Part shown: one piece after another, positions 26,710-37,286 of the stretch
How the letters are laid out: each line of letters begins with the position of its first letter
Numbering within the stretch: the stretch's first letter is position 1
DNA from: Pseudomonadota bacterium
GTDB lineage: Bacteria; Desulfobacterota; Desulfovibrionia; Desulfovibrionales; Desulfovibrionaceae
Reading direction: 5' to 3'
DNA: 64,000 nucleotides
Assembly (NCBI GenBank): GCA_023438245.1
Contig: JAEXRD010000148.1
Location: 1-64,000 of the forward strand
Notes under the pieces: model-generated
Database searches by the model: none
What the model was told of the DNA's origin: nothing
The model's input: only the letters and a program-made list of their open reading frames with translations
Translations under genes and position numbers: made by a program

Positions 26710-27435
26710 CTAAAGGCTGAAAGATTCGCCCAGGTAGAGCTTGCGGGCCTTGGAGTCCTGCACGATTTCCGCCGGGCTGCCCTCCAGGATGACCATGCCC
26801 TCGTACACAAGGTAGGCGCGGTCGCAGATATTGAGCGTTTCGCGCACGTTGTGGTCGGAGATGAGGATGCCGATGCCCATGCCCTTGAGCACGGAGATGA
26901 TCTCCTGGATGTCGATGACGGCGATGGGGTCGATGCCCGCGAAGGGCTCGTCGAGCAGGATGAACTTGGGGTTGAGGATGAGCGCGCGGGCGATCTCCAG
27001 CCTGCGGCGCTCGCCGCCGGAGAGGAACATGGCGGGCTGGTCGGCCAGCTTGGTGATGGTGAACATCTCCAGCAGCTCCTGGGCGCGGTCCTGGCGCTGG
27101 CGCGAGGTCATGCCGGGCATCTGCTCCAGGATCAGGTCCAGGTTCTTGCGCACCGAGAGCTTCTTGAAGATGGAGCTCTCCTGCGGCAGGTAGGACAGGC
27201 CCAGGCGCGCGCGCTCGTGCAGGGGCAGGTCGGTGATGGCCTCGCCGTTGAGGCTCACCGTGCCGGTGGTGGGGTTCACCACGCCCACCAGCATGTAGAA
27301 CGTGGTGGTCTTGCCCGCGCCGTTGGGACCAAGCAGGCCCACCACCTCGCCGGACTCGATGCGCACGCCGATGTGGCGCACCACCTCGCGGTCGCCGTAG
27401 CGCTTGGACAGGTCCGAGGCGGAGAGCACGGCCAT
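26710..27435 (-). CDS. lptB: LPS export ABC transporter ATPase LptB
   Basis: Cytosolic ATPase powering extraction of LPS from the inner membrane by LptFG. 241 residues with Walker A (GPNGAGKTTTFYML), ABC signature (LSGGERRRLEIARAL), Walker B (FILLDEPFAGID) and switch His (ISDHNVRET). It is followed by a terminator and preceded without a gap by lptA. LptF, LptG and LptD are not in the window. Confidence 0.96.
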   Translation of the reverse strand: MAVLSASDLSKRYGDREVVRHIGVRIESGEVVGLLGPNGAGKTTTFYMLVGVVNPTTGTVSLNGEAITDLPLHERARLGLSYLPQESSIFKKLSVRKNLDLILEQMPGMTSRQRQDRAQELLEMFTITKLADQPAMFLSGGERRRLEIARALILNPKFILLDEPFAGIDPIAVIDIQEIISVLKGMGIGILISDHNVRETLNICDRAYLVYEGMVILEGSPAEIVQDSKARKLYLGESFSL

Positions 27436-27436
27436 G

Positions 27437-28333
27437 CTACTTGCCTCCGGGCAGGTTGCCGCCGGACTGGAAGATGGCCTCCACCCTGCGCTGGGTTCCG
27501 GAGAGCACCTCGCTGCGGTTCTCCTTCTGGTAGTACTTGATGACCTCGCCGCGCACGGTGTTGGCGCCCTCGCGCAGGATGGGGTTGTCGTCCATGCGCA
27601 GCACGCTCTCGGCCACGAAATAGGTCAGCTTGCCGCAGAAGCCCTCGTTCTTGCCGGAGACCATGCGCACATTGCCCTCGGCCACGATGCGCTCGATCTT
27701 GTCGGAGAAGTCGCCGCCTTCCTTGGCCCCGTCCTTTCCGGCCGGAGCCTTCTTCTTCTCGGCGAAATAGGCGGTGATCTTGTTGGACCACAGGGCCATG
27801 TCGCCGTGGGTGGCGTGGACGTTGCCCTCGAACACCACGGCGTTCTCGGCCTGCTTGTAGGTCAGCTTGTCCGAGGTGACGCGCACGGGCTCCTGCTTGT
27901 TCAGCATCTGCCCCTGCCCGGAATCCTTGCCCTGCTGGCCCTGCTGCTGGGCCTTGGGCTTCTGCGAGGGGCCAGACGGCTGCGCCGGAACCGCGGGCAT
28001 GGACGAAACGGGTTGGGCCTTGGGCGCGGGCTTGAGCAGCCCGGCGGGCAGGAATCCCGCCGCCGAGGCCTCGTCCTGGGCCTGCGCACCCTGCCGGAAC
28101 ACGGCCAGCCAGCCGTCCTTGGGCAGTCCGGCCAGGACCTTCTCGCCCGCGGCCAGCACGGCCACCACGGGGGATTTGTCGTTGCGCTCCTTGTGCAGCT
28201 CGGCCCGGGCCTGCACCAGCATCTCCTGGGCGGGCTCCTGGGCGAGGGCGCGGGGCGCGGCGAGCGCCGCAAGGAACAGGCAAAGCGCCGCGCAGGCGGC
28301 ATGGCGGAAAAACGCTGGCATCGTTCGCTGCAT
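27437..28333 (-). CDS. lptA: LptA-type periplasmic LPS transport protein with extra N-terminal domain
   Basis: 298 residues, much longer than the roughly 185 of E. coli LptA. A signal peptide (1-31, ending RALA) is followed by a segment resembling a bacterial SH3-like domain (about 32-105, including VVAVLAAGEKVLAGLPKDGWLAVF cut short here by length), then a Pro/Gln-rich linker. The OstA/LptA beta-jellyroll comes last (about 160-290, VRVTSDKLTYKQAENAVVF). LptA forms the periplasmic bridge between LptC and LptD. Its start overlaps the lptC stop by one base. The SH3-like call is from pattern only. Confidence 0.85.
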   Translation of the reverse strand: MQRTMPAFFRHAACAALCLFLAALAAPRALAQEPAQEMLVQARAELHKERNDKSPVVAVLAAGEKVLAGLPKDGWLAVFRQGAQAQDEASAAGFLPAGLLKPAPKAQPVSSMPAVPAQPSGPSQKPKAQQQGQQGKDSGQGQMLNKQEPVRVTSDKLTYKQAENAVVFEGNVHATHGDMALWSNKITAYFAEKKKAPAGKDGAKEGGDFSDKIERIVAEGNVRMVSGKNEGFCGKLTYFVAESVLRMDDNPILREGANTVRGEVIKYYQKENRSEVLSGTQRRVEAIFQSGGNLPGGK

Positions 28334-28953
28334 CAGCGGGTATTCTCCTTCTTGGCGTTCTCTTTCTTCACGGCGCCCTCCTTCTTCAAGGTCTCAAGTC
28401 CGGCGGGGATGAGCTCGGCCACCACGCCACCGGCTGCGGTGAGCTCCTTGGTGTCCACGTTGATCTCCACCGCCGTGGCGTTGAGCATGAAATCGGGCCG
28501 CTCCACGATGACCCGGCCCTTGAGGTAGAGCTTCTTCATGGGGCCGATGTAGTCGAACACGTCCGAGCTGAGCGTGAAGCTGCCGTACTTGCCGATGATG
28601 TTGTCGCGCAGGGTGACGGTGTTGCCGCGCTGGTTGACCTCGCCGATGTCGCCCTTGAGGAACACCTCGTCGGACTGCGGCCCCACGTAGGCGAAGAGCT
28701 GCGGGCTCTTCACCTGCACGATGCGCTGGTCGAAGCTGTACTGGGCGCTCTTGGCGCGCACGCGCCACTGCACCTTGCCCGCCGTGCCCTGCACAAGCTC
28801 CAGGTCCTCGGCGGTGACGTCGGCGCCGGTCTGGTTTCCGGCGCTCTTGTCAGCGGGCGCAGGCCCGCCGCCACGGCGCTGGTTCCAGTACAGCCCGATG
28901 CCCACGCCCAGGGCGAAGATGAGGAAAATCAGCAGGACGGTTTTCCGGGTCAT
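28333..28953 (-). CDS. lptC: LPS export protein LptC
   Basis: Bitopic inner-membrane protein handing LPS from LptBFG to LptA. 206 residues: one N-terminal membrane helix (VLLIFLIFALGVGIGLYW), then a periplasmic jellyroll with alternating strands (EVFLKGDIGEVNQRGNTVTL, AGGVVAELIPAG). The Lys/Glu-rich end is low complexity. It lies between kdsC and lptA in the standard order. Confidence 0.88.
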   Translation of the reverse strand: MTRKTVLLIFLIFALGVGIGLYWNQRRGGGPAPADKSAGNQTGADVTAEDLELVQGTAGKVQWRVRAKSAQYSFDQRIVQVKSPQLFAYVGPQSDEVFLKGDIGEVNQRGNTVTLRDNIIGKYGSFTLSSDVFDYIGPMKKLYLKGRVIVERPDFMLNATAVEINVDTKELTAAGGVVAELIPAGLETLKKEGAVKKENAKKENTR

Positions 28954-29490
28954 TCATCGGCTCCACTTCTCCCAGGCCGCCTGGTACTGACCACGGCAAC
29001 GCAGGAGGAACATGATGGCCTCGCGCACGGCCCCGTGCCCCCCGCCCATGCGGGAGGTCCAGCGCGCCAGGGCGAGGATCTCCGGCTGGGCGTTGGCCAC
29101 GGCCATGGGCAATCCCACGGCCTTCATCACTCCCGCGTCCACCCAGTCGTCGCCCAGGTAGGCCACCTGCTCGCGCTCGATGCCCAGGCGCTCGCGGATG
29201 CCATCCATAAGCGGGACCTTGTCCACGTGCCCGGCGTGGTATTCGCCGATGCCCAGTTCCTGCACCCGCTTCTCCACCGCGCCGTGGTTCAGGCCAGTGA
29301 TGACGGCCACTTCCAGCCCATTGGCCTGTGCAATCTTTATTCCAAGGCCGTCCTGCACGTTGAAGCGCTTGGTCACGTTGCCCTGGTGGTCGTAGTACAG
29401 GCCCCCGTCGGTGAGCACACCGTCCACGTCCAGGATCAAAAGCTTGACGCCCTGGCCGATCTCCTCGACGCTCCGGGGCTTATCCGGCAT
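28954..29490 (-). CDS. kdsC: 3-deoxy-D-manno-octulosonate 8-phosphate phosphatase (KdsC-type HAD)
   Basis: Removes phosphate from Kdo-8-phosphate to give free Kdo for LPS core. 178 residues with the HAD catalytic motif [12 protein letters not shown], motif II VITGLN and the metal motif [12 protein letters not shown]. The absence of a cap domain fits the tetrameric KdsC class. It starts inside the last 11 bases of kdsA. Confidence 0.93.
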   Translation of the reverse strand: MPDKPRSVEEIGQGVKLLILDVDGVLTDGGLYYDHQGNVTKRFNVQDGLGIKIAQANGLEVAVITGLNHGAVEKRVQELGIGEYHAGHVDKVPLMDGIRERLGIEREQVAYLGDDWVDAGVMKAVGLPMAVANAQPEILALARWTSRMGGGHGAVREAIMFLLRCRGQYQAAWEKWSR

Positions 29491-30298
29491 TGGGAATGCT
29501 CCAGATGGCCAGCAGGCGGTGCAGCAGGTTCTCCACGCGATTGAGCGGGATGCTGTTGGGCCCGTCGCACAGGGCGCGGTCCGGGTCCGGGTGCACCTCC
29601 AGGAACACGCCGCTCGCCCCGGCCGCCACCGCCGCGGAGGCCAGGGTCTGCACGTACTCGCGCTGGCCGCCGGAGCTGCCGCCCTGCCCGCCCGGAAGCT
29701 GCACGGAATGCGTGGCGTCGAACACCACGGGCGCGCCCAGGCCCTTCATGATGGGGATGCTGCGCATGTCCACCACGAGGTTGTTGTAGCCGAAGCTGGC
29801 GCCGCGCTCCGTGAGCCAGAAGCGCGGATTGCCGGTGCTGCGGAGCTTGTCGGCGGCGTTCTTCATGTCCCAGGGGGCCAGGAACTGCCCCTTCTTCACG
29901 TTCACCACGCGCCCGGTCTCGGCCGCGGCGATGAGCAGGTCCGTCTGCCTGCACAGGAACGCGGGAATCTGCAGCACGTCGGCGACTTCCGACACCGGGG
30001 CGGCCTGCTCGGGCAGGTGGATGTCCGTCACCACGGGCAGGCCGGTCACTTCCTTCACCTCGGCCAGCCAGGAGAGGCCCATGTCCATGCCCGGGCCCCG
30101 GAAGCTGGTGGAGGAGGTGCGGTTGGCCTTGTCGTAGGAGCTCTTGAACACCAGGGTGATGCCCAGGCGGTGCGCGATGGCCGAGAGCTCGCTGGCCACC
30201 TCGAGGGCCAGCTGCCTGCTCTCCAGCACGCAGGGCCCGGCCAGCACGAAGGGGCCGGACAGGCTTTTGGCGTACAGTTGCGTGGCGTCCAGGCCCAT
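29480..30298 (-). CDS. kdsA: 3-deoxy-8-phosphooctulonate synthase
   Basis: Condenses phosphoenolpyruvate with arabinose-5-phosphate to Kdo-8-phosphate. 272 residues, TIM-barrel of the DAHP/KDO8P family: [29 protein letters not shown] and the [13 protein letters not shown] strand. The stretch following GPCVLES is typical of KDO8P rather than DAHP synthase. It begins four bases after pyrG. Confidence 0.96.
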   Translation of the reverse strand: MGLDATQLYAKSLSGPFVLAGPCVLESRQLALEVASELSAIAHRLGITLVFKSSYDKANRTSSTSFRGPGMDMGLSWLAEVKEVTGLPVVTDIHLPEQAAPVSEVADVLQIPAFLCRQTDLLIAAAETGRVVNVKKGQFLAPWDMKNAADKLRSTGNPRFWLTERGASFGYNNLVVDMRSIPIMKGLGAPVVFDATHSVQLPGGQGGSSGGQREYVQTLASAAVAAGASGVFLEVHPDPDRALCDGPNSIPLNRVENLLHRLLAIWSIPNAG

Positions 30299-30301
30299 GC
30301 G

Positions 30302-32026
<1,725 letters not shown>

Positions 32027-32086
32027 GGCGTCTCGCGGAGCCGGAAATCCACCGGCCCGCTCCGGAGCCGACGAGGAGGATTTTTC

Positions 32087-32896
32087 ATGGCCCGCGTCAA
32101 AGCACTTGTTCTTACAGGATACGGCACCAATTGTGAACAGGAATCCGCATACGCCGCCCGGCAGGCTGGCGCTGAGGAAGCCCAAATAGCCTATTTTTCA
32201 GATATTGCCTCTGGAAAGCTGCGTATGGAGGGGTATAATTTCCTCATCTTCCCCGGCGGCTTCCTGGACGGCGACGACCTGGGCTCGGCCCAGGCCGCGG
32301 CCCTGCGCTGGCGCTTCGCCAAGACCGGCGCGGGAGAGCACGTGCTGGACCAGCTCAAGGCCTTCTTCGAGGCCGGTGGCCTGATCCTGGGCATCTGCAA
32401 CGGCTTCCAGCTGCTGGTGAAGCTGGGCCTGCTCCCGGCCATCGGCGGCAAGTATTTCGAACGCCAGGTGTCGCTTTCCCACAACGATTCGGCCCGCTAC
32501 GAGGACCGCTGGGTCACCCTGGCCGCCAACCCGGCCAGCCACTGCGTGTTCACCAAGGGCGTGGACCGGCTGTACGTGCCCGTGCGCCACGGCGAGGGCA
32601 AGATCGTGCCCCAGGACCAGGAAACCCTCGACGCCCTGGAGGCGGCCAACCTCGTGGCCCTGCGCTACATCGACCCCGAGACCGGCAAGGCCACCATGGA
32701 CTTCCCGCTCAACCCCAACGGCGCGGCCAACGCCATCGCGGGCCTCACCGATCCCAGCGGACGCATCCTGGGCCTGATGCCCCACCCCGAGGCCTACACC
32801 CACCCCTGCAACCACCCGGCCTGGACGCGCGGCGAGACCAGCGTGCTGGGCCTGACCCTGCTGGAGAACGGCGTGCGCCACCTGCACGCCCAGTAG
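32087..32896 (+). CDS. purQ: Phosphoribosylformylglycinamidine synthase subunit PurQ
   Basis: Glutaminase subunit that supplies ammonia to PurL in purine synthesis. 269 residues, longer than the roughly 225 of Bacillus PurQ. Nucleophile Cys in ILGICNGFQLLVKLG and the His/Glu pair in LMPHPEAYTHP are intact. No purS or purL lies nearby, so the complex is encoded at scattered loci. ATG 32087 has GAGGAGG upstream. Confidence 0.92.
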   Translation: MARVKALVLTGYGTNCEQESAYAARQAGAEEAQIAYFSDIASGKLRMEGYNFLIFPGGFLDGDDLGSAQAAALRWRFAKTGAGEHVLDQLKAFFEAGGLILGICNGFQLLVKLGLLPAIGGKYFERQVSLSHNDSARYEDRWVTLAANPASHCVFTKGVDRLYVPVRHGEGKIVPQDQETLDALEAANLVALRYIDPETGKATMDFPLNPNGAANAIAGLTDPSGRILGLMPHPEAYTHPCNHPAWTRGETSVLGLTLLENGVRHLHAQ

Positions 32897-32922
32897 CCCG
32901 GCCAACCAGGAGCAAGGCCACC

Positions 32923-33411
32923 ATGACCCGGCCTGTCCCCACCGAGTGCCCGCCCGGAACCTCCTGGCGGGCGCTCATGTCTCCGGCCTTCGACGAGGCC
33001 TGCGCGGCCGCCCGCGAGGGCGAGGTGCCCGTGGGCGCCGTGCTGGTGGACGCCCGTGGCCAACTTCTGGCCCGCGCCCACAACCGCACCATCGGCCTGA
33101 GCGACCCCACGGCCCACGCGGAGATCCTCTGCCTGCGCCAGGCCGGGCAGGCGCTGGGCAACTACCGGCTCACCGGCTCCATCCTGCTGGTGACGCTGGA
33201 GCCCTGCCTGATGTGCGTGGGCGCGCTGGTGCATGCCCGCGTGGCCGGAATCGTCTTCGCCGCGCCCGACCCCAAGGCCGGGGCGCTGGTCTCGGGCCTC
33301 GACGCCGCCGCCCTGCCCTTCCTCAACCACCGCCCCTGGGTCCTCCAGGGGGTCATGGAAGAGGACTGCTCCGCCCTCTTGAAGCGCTTCTTCCTGGCCC
33401 GCCGCAAGTAG
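32923..33411 (+). CDS. tadA: tRNA adenosine(34) deaminase TadA
   Basis: Converts A34 of tRNA-Arg(ACG) to inosine. 162 residues with the zinc and proton-shuttle motifs THAEILCLRQ and EPCLMCVGALVHAR. The C-terminal KRFFLARRK resembles the tRNA-contacting end of the family. A short N-terminal extension precedes the deaminase core. It follows purQ by 26 bases. Confidence 0.92.
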   Translation: MTRPVPTECPPGTSWRALMSPAFDEACAAAREGEVPVGAVLVDARGQLLARAHNRTIGLSDPTAHAEILCLRQAGQALGNYRLTGSILLVTLEPCLMCVGALVHARVAGIVFAAPDPKAGALVSGLDAAALPFLNHRPWVLQGVMEEDCSALLKRFFLARRK

Positions 33412-33520
33412 CCACCGCGCAACCCACCGGAACCACTCAAAATCCGTCACTTCTTACTCTAAATAAAGTCTTAAGAAAATCTACATACTGTAATACTTGA
33501 GTATTATCGTGACCAGCCGA
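33412..33520. other. AT-rich intergenic region with 16-bp inverted repeat
   Basis: Unusually AT-rich for this genome. It contains the near-perfect palindrome TAATACT-TG-AGTATTA (33491-33506). There is no poly-T tail behind it, so it is more like a protein-binding site than a terminator. Nothing else is recognised here. Confidence 0.45.
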
Positions 33521-33556
33521 AAAGAAAAACGACCGGCCCGAAACACGGACCGGTCG
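33521..33556 (-). terminator. Intrinsic terminator after the zinc-ribbon gene
   Basis: Minus-strand seven-bp stem CGACCGG with a 13-base loop, followed by TTTTTCTTTT. It ends the permease/rsfS/gpmI/zinc-ribbon unit. Confidence 0.8.
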
Positions 33557-33583
33557 TCTAAAGAGGCGAAAGGGGGCGGAAAA

Positions 33584-33835
33584 CTACAGGAAATCGGGGT
33601 CCACGGCGGCCTTTCCGCCCGCCAGCATGACCTTCAGGTAACGCAGGGTGCGGTCGTCCACGGGCACGATGGGGAAACTCTTGCGGCAGGCATCGCACTG
33701 GGTCATGGCGGGCCGGGTGGGCGCGATGAGCGGCACCTCGCGGCTGCAATGCGGGCACTGGAACAGGAAGATGATCTCCATGCCCATGGGTTTGACGGGC
33801 ATGATGGGTTTGGAATTGCCGGCACCTGCGCTCAT
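33584..33835 (-). CDS. Small zinc-ribbon protein of unknown function
   Basis: 83 residues with two CxxC pairs (FQCPHCSRE and TQCDACRKSF) spaced as a zinc ribbon, and a hydrophilic C-terminus. Nothing indicates a substrate or nucleic-acid target. Its ATG overlaps the gpmI stop by four bases (ATGA), so it is translationally coupled to gpmI, and it is followed by a terminator. Confidence 0.75.
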   Translation of the reverse strand: MSAGAGNSKPIMPVKPMGMEIIFLFQCPHCSREVPLIAPTRPAMTQCDACRKSFPIVPVDDRTLRYLKVMLAGGKAAVDPDFL

Positions 33836-35376
33836 TTCTGCTCCTCAAACAGGCACACGCCCGTCATTTCAGCGGGTTGGGCCACGCCCCAGGAGGCCAG
33901 GAGCGTGGGCGCGATGTCGCCGAGCTTGCCGGGCCTGAGCCTGCGCCCGCCCTGCCCGTCGATGTGCAGGAAGGGCACCGGATTGGTGCTGTGCGCGGTC
34001 TGCGGGCCGCCCTGGGCGTCGAGCATCTCCTCGGCGTTGCCGTGGTCGGCGGTGAGGAACACCTGCCCGCCCTTGGCCAAAAACGCTTCCACCAGCCTGC
34101 CCACGCAGCCGTCCACGGTCTCGATGGCCTGGATGGCCGCCGGAATCATTCCCGTGTGGCCCACCATGTCGGGATTGGCCAGGTTGCACACGCACAGATC
34201 ATAGTCCTTGTGCCGGGCCAGCAACTGCTCCGTCACCTCGGGCGCGCTCATCTGCGGCTTCAGGTCGTAGGTGGCCACCTCGCGCGGGGAGGGAATCAGC
34301 GCCCGGTCCTCGCCCTCCACCGGGGCCTCCACGCCGCAGTTCAGGAAATAGGTCACGTGGGCGTACTTTTCCGTCTCCGCGATGCGCAGCTGCTTGAGCC
34401 CAAGTCCGCTCACCACCTGGCCCAGGAAGCCGTCCAGCGACTGCGGGCCGAAGGCCACGGGCAGCGGGAACGTGGACTCGTACCTGGTCATGGTGGCAAA
34501 CCCGGAGAGCTTGGGACAGTAAGGCCGCGCGAATTCTTTAAAGTCCTTCTCGAAAAAAGCGCGACTGATCTGACGGGCGCGATCCGCCCGGAAATTGAAG
34601 AAGAACAGGCCGTCGCCGTCGCCGATGACGCCCAGGGGCTTGCGGTTTTCGCCCATGACCACGCAAGGTTTGACGAACTCGTCGGTCTCCCCGGCGGCGT
34701 AGGCGGTTTCCACCGCCTCCACGGCGCTTCGCACCGCCCTGCCCTGCCCACCGGCCAGCGCCAGATAGGCGGGCTCGTTGCGCTCGTAGTGCTTGTCGCG
34801 GTCCATGGCGTAGTAGCGGCCCATCACCGAGGCGATGCGGCCCACGCCCACCTCGGCCATGACGGCTTCCAGCGCCTGCACGTAGCCCAGGCCGCTGGAG
34901 GGCGGGGTGTCGCGCCCGTCCAGGAAGGCGTGCACGAAAATTTCCTTCAATCCCTGAGTCTTGCCAAGCTCCAGCAGGGCGCGGATGTGGTTCTGGTGGC
35001 TGTGCACCCCGCCATCGGACACCAGGCCCATGAGGTGCAGCCTGCCGCTTCCGGCCTTGGCCTGCCGGATAAGCTCCAGCAGCGTGGAATTCTGCGCAAA
35101 ACTTCCATCTTCGATGGCGATGTCGATGCGGGTCATGTCCTGGTAGACGATGCGCCCCGCGCCGATGTTCATGTGGCCCACCTCGGAGTTGCCCATGAAC
35201 CCGTCGGGCAGGCCCACGGCCCGGCCCGAGCAGGCCAGCGAGGTGTGCGGGTATTTGGCGAACAGCGCGTCGAGGTTCGGGGTCCTGGCCAGGTGCACGG
35301 CGTTGCCCGGACCGGCGGGCGCGATGCCGAAACCGTCCAGGATGAGCAGCAGCGTGGGGATGACGTTTCCGGCCAT
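33832..35376 (-). CDS. gpmI: 2,3-bisphosphoglycerate-independent phosphoglycerate mutase
   Basis: Di-manganese enzyme interconverting 3- and 2-phosphoglycerate. 514 residues. The alkaline-phosphatase-like domain starts LLLILDGFGIAP. The catalytic Ser is in FMGNSEVGHMNIGAGR, and the C-terminal metal motifs are CNLANPDMVGHTG and FLTADHGNAEEM. ATG 35376 overlaps the rsfS stop (TGATG). Coupling to rsfS is a frequent neighbourhood in this lineage. Confidence 0.96.
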   Translation of the reverse strand: MAGNVIPTLLLILDGFGIAPAGPGNAVHLARTPNLDALFAKYPHTSLACSGRAVGLPDGFMGNSEVGHMNIGAGRIVYQDMTRIDIAIEDGSFAQNSTLLELIRQAKAGSGRLHLMGLVSDGGVHSHQNHIRALLELGKTQGLKEIFVHAFLDGRDTPPSSGLGYVQALEAVMAEVGVGRIASVMGRYYAMDRDKHYERNEPAYLALAGGQGRAVRSAVEAVETAYAAGETDEFVKPCVVMGENRKPLGVIGDGDGLFFFNFRADRARQISRAFFEKDFKEFARPYCPKLSGFATMTRYESTFPLPVAFGPQSLDGFLGQVVSGLGLKQLRIAETEKYAHVTYFLNCGVEAPVEGEDRALIPSPREVATYDLKPQMSAPEVTEQLLARHKDYDLCVCNLANPDMVGHTGMIPAAIQAIETVDGCVGRLVEAFLAKGGQVFLTADHGNAEEMLDAQGGPQTAHSTNPVPFLHIDGQGGRRLRPGKLGDIAPTLLASWGVAQPAEMTGVCLFEEQK

Positions 35377-35789
35377 CACTGGGCCTCGGAGCCTGGAGCC
35401 GGGGCTTCGGCGGAGAGCCAGTCCACGCGGCGGCCCTCGCTCCACAGGCCCTCGATGTTGTAGAAGCGGCGCATGTCCTCCTGGAAAACGTGGATGATGA
35501 CGTCGTTCAGGTCGAGCAGCACCCAGGTTCCGGCCTGGTAGCCCTCCATGCCGAAGGAGCTGAGCTTCCTCTCGCGCACCAGTTCCATGGCGGCGTCGGC
35601 CAGGGCCTGCACGTGGCGCTGGCCCTTGCCGGTGACCACGATGATGTGCTCGGCGATGGGGCACACGCCAGCCACGTCCAGCACCAGGATCTCCTCGCCC
35701 TGCTTCTCGTCCAACAGGGTGGCCAGCAGGCGGCTCTTCTCCTCGGTGGGAATGCCGGGAACTTGCGGCGCGGGGCTTTTTCTCTTCAT
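35376..35789 (-). CDS. rsfS: Ribosomal silencing factor RsfS
   Basis: Binds uL14 on the 50S subunit and blocks subunit joining when nutrients fail. 137 residues with the family core LLDEKQGEEILVLDV, VTGKGQRHVQALADA and DVIIHVFQEDMRRFYNIEGLW. I take ATG 35789 (AGAGGA upstream); the longer open frame has no matching sequence. A C-terminal tail (SAEAPAPGSEAQ) is extra. Confidence 0.93.
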   Translation of the reverse strand: MKRKSPAPQVPGIPTEEKSRLLATLLDEKQGEEILVLDVAGVCPIAEHIIVVTGKGQRHVQALADAAMELVRERKLSSFGMEGYQAGTWVLLDLNDVIIHVFQEDMRRFYNIEGLWSEGRRVDWLSAEAPAPGSEAQ

Positions 35790-35868
35790 GAGTCCTCTCG
35801 ATTGCGAAATAGGGGTCGATTGCGGGAAAATGGGGTCGAACAGGGCTGTGTGTACTGGAATTGGGCCG

Positions 35869-37119
35869 CTAGCGCAATGTTCCCGCACCGGCCACCAGAA
35901 GCGCGTCCCAGCGCAGCCACAGCCAGGCCCCGGCTATGGCGAAGGTGGCCAGGGTCACGGGCAGGCCCACGCGCAGATGCCTGCGCCAGGTCAGGAACAC
36001 GCCCAGGCGCGCGGCCTGCTCGGCCACGATGAGATTGGCGATGCTGCCCAGCAGGAACAGGTTCCCGGCCAGCGTGCTGGCCAGGGCCAGCAGCAGGCGG
36101 TCCTGGGGCGTGGGGCTCACGGGCAAGAGCAGCATCACGGCGGGAACGTTGGAGATGATGTTGGACAGCACCGCCGTGACGCCGAACAGCCAGGCCGGGT
36201 GGGAAAGATCCACTCCCGTGGCCCGCAGGGCATCGAACATGCGCGCCAGCAGGCCGGAATCGGCCAGGGCGTGGTTGACCACGAACAGCCCCAGGAACAG
36301 CAGCAAGAGTTCCCAGTCCACCAGCGCGAACACGTCGCGCGAGGCCATGCGGCGGCTGACCAGCACCAGCCCGCCCGCACTCAAGGCCAGCACCTCGCGC
36401 GGAAGCGGCGCGAACAGGAAGCCCAGCAGCGCCCCGGACATGAGCAGCAGGCCCTTCAGCGCGGGCCAGGGCCGGAACTCCTGGGCCGGAACCGGCGCCA
36501 CGGAGCGCGACAATTCCCAGTCCCCGCGCGAAAGCCGCACGATGATGCCCCAGGCGGCCAGCAGGCCCGCCAGCACCGGCGGCAGGGCGTCCAGAGCGAA
36601 GGCCGAGAAGGACAGCCCGCCCACCTGGCCGATGAGCATGTTCTGCGGGTTGCCGATGAGCGTGGCGGCCGATCCGATGTTGGCGGCGCAGGCCAGGCCC
36701 AGCAGGTAGGGCACGGGGTTCAGGCCGCGCTTGATGCAGCCCTCGGCCAGGATGGGAGTGAGGGCCAGGACGACGATGTCGTTGACCAGCACGGCGGAGA
36801 GCGCCCCGCCGGAGAGCATGACCAGCAGCAGCAGTCCGCGGGGGGAAAGCGCCGCCGAGGCGATGCGCCGGGCCAGCAGCGTGTACAGGCCGGAGAGCCG
36901 CAGCTGGGCGCTGACCAGCATCAGGCCGAAGAGCAGGCTCATGGTGGGCATGTCCACGGCGTTCCAGGCCGCTTTGGCATCCATGGCCCCGCCCGCCAGC
37001 AGGGCAACGGCCCCCAGCAGCGCCAGGCCGGAGCGGTCCAGGGCCAGGCCCGGCAGCCCGCCGAAGATCATGCCCAGGTACACCAGGCCGAACACCGCGG
37101 CCACAAGGTTCTGTTCCAT
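35869..37119 (-). CDS. ArsB/NhaD/SLC13-superfamily membrane permease
   Basis: 416 residues with about eleven hydrophobic segments and the internal repeat typical of the ion-transporter superfamily: AVLVNDIVVLALTPIL and its counterpart NIISNVPAVMLLLPVS, with IGNPQNMLIG between. The ND and NP motifs resemble arsenite/citrate/Na+ transporters. The substrate cannot be assigned; no ars genes are adjacent. ATG 37119 follows GGAGGGG. It is upstream of rsfS on the same strand, 79 bases apart. Confidence 0.82.
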   Translation of the reverse strand: MEQNLVAAVFGLVYLGMIFGGLPGLALDRSGLALLGAVALLAGGAMDAKAAWNAVDMPTMSLLFGLMLVSAQLRLSGLYTLLARRIASAALSPRGLLLLVMLSGGALSAVLVNDIVVLALTPILAEGCIKRGLNPVPYLLGLACAANIGSAATLIGNPQNMLIGQVGGLSFSAFALDALPPVLAGLLAAWGIIVRLSRGDWELSRSVAPVPAQEFRPWPALKGLLLMSGALLGFLFAPLPREVLALSAGGLVLVSRRMASRDVFALVDWELLLLFLGLFVVNHALADSGLLARMFDALRATGVDLSHPAWLFGVTAVLSNIISNVPAVMLLLPVSPTPQDRLLLALASTLAGNLFLLGSIANLIVAEQAARLGVFLTWRRHLRVGLPVTLATFAIAGAWLWLRWDALLVAGAGTLR

Positions 37120-37194
37120 CGCCCCTCCGAACGCGGTCATACGCAGTCGCGCCGGGCCGCACAAGCGCCAACCCGCCCAAATCCGCGCCCCCGC

Positions 37195-37223
37195 TTGACG
37201 CCACGGCCCGATTCGGGCATGGA
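37195..37223 (+). promoter_or_regulatory. paaK: Candidate promoter of the paaK leader
   Basis: TTGACG, 17 bases, CATGGA. The -35 is good and the -10 weak. It would place the start of transcription just before or at the leader-peptide ATG region. 37120-37194 upstream shows nothing else. Confidence 0.4.
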
Positions 37224-37229
37224 ACCAGC

Positions 37230-37286
37230 ATGTTGAACGCCGCCCTAACTCCGCACCGCGCTTTCTGGTTTCGCTACTTTAGGTAG
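37230..37286 (+). CDS. Aromatic leader peptide of the paaK attenuator
   Basis: An 18-codon ORF reading [18 protein letters not shown] and then TAG. Five of its last seven residues are aromatic (F, W, F, Y, F), the hallmark of a stalling leader. The N-terminal part recalls E. coli PheM, the leader of pheST (MNAAI, then a run of Phe). A GGA lies six bases upstream of the ATG. The aromatic codons fall exactly in the 5' arm of the first hairpin, as attenuation requires. Confidence 0.8.
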   Translation: MLNAALTPHRAFWFRYFR

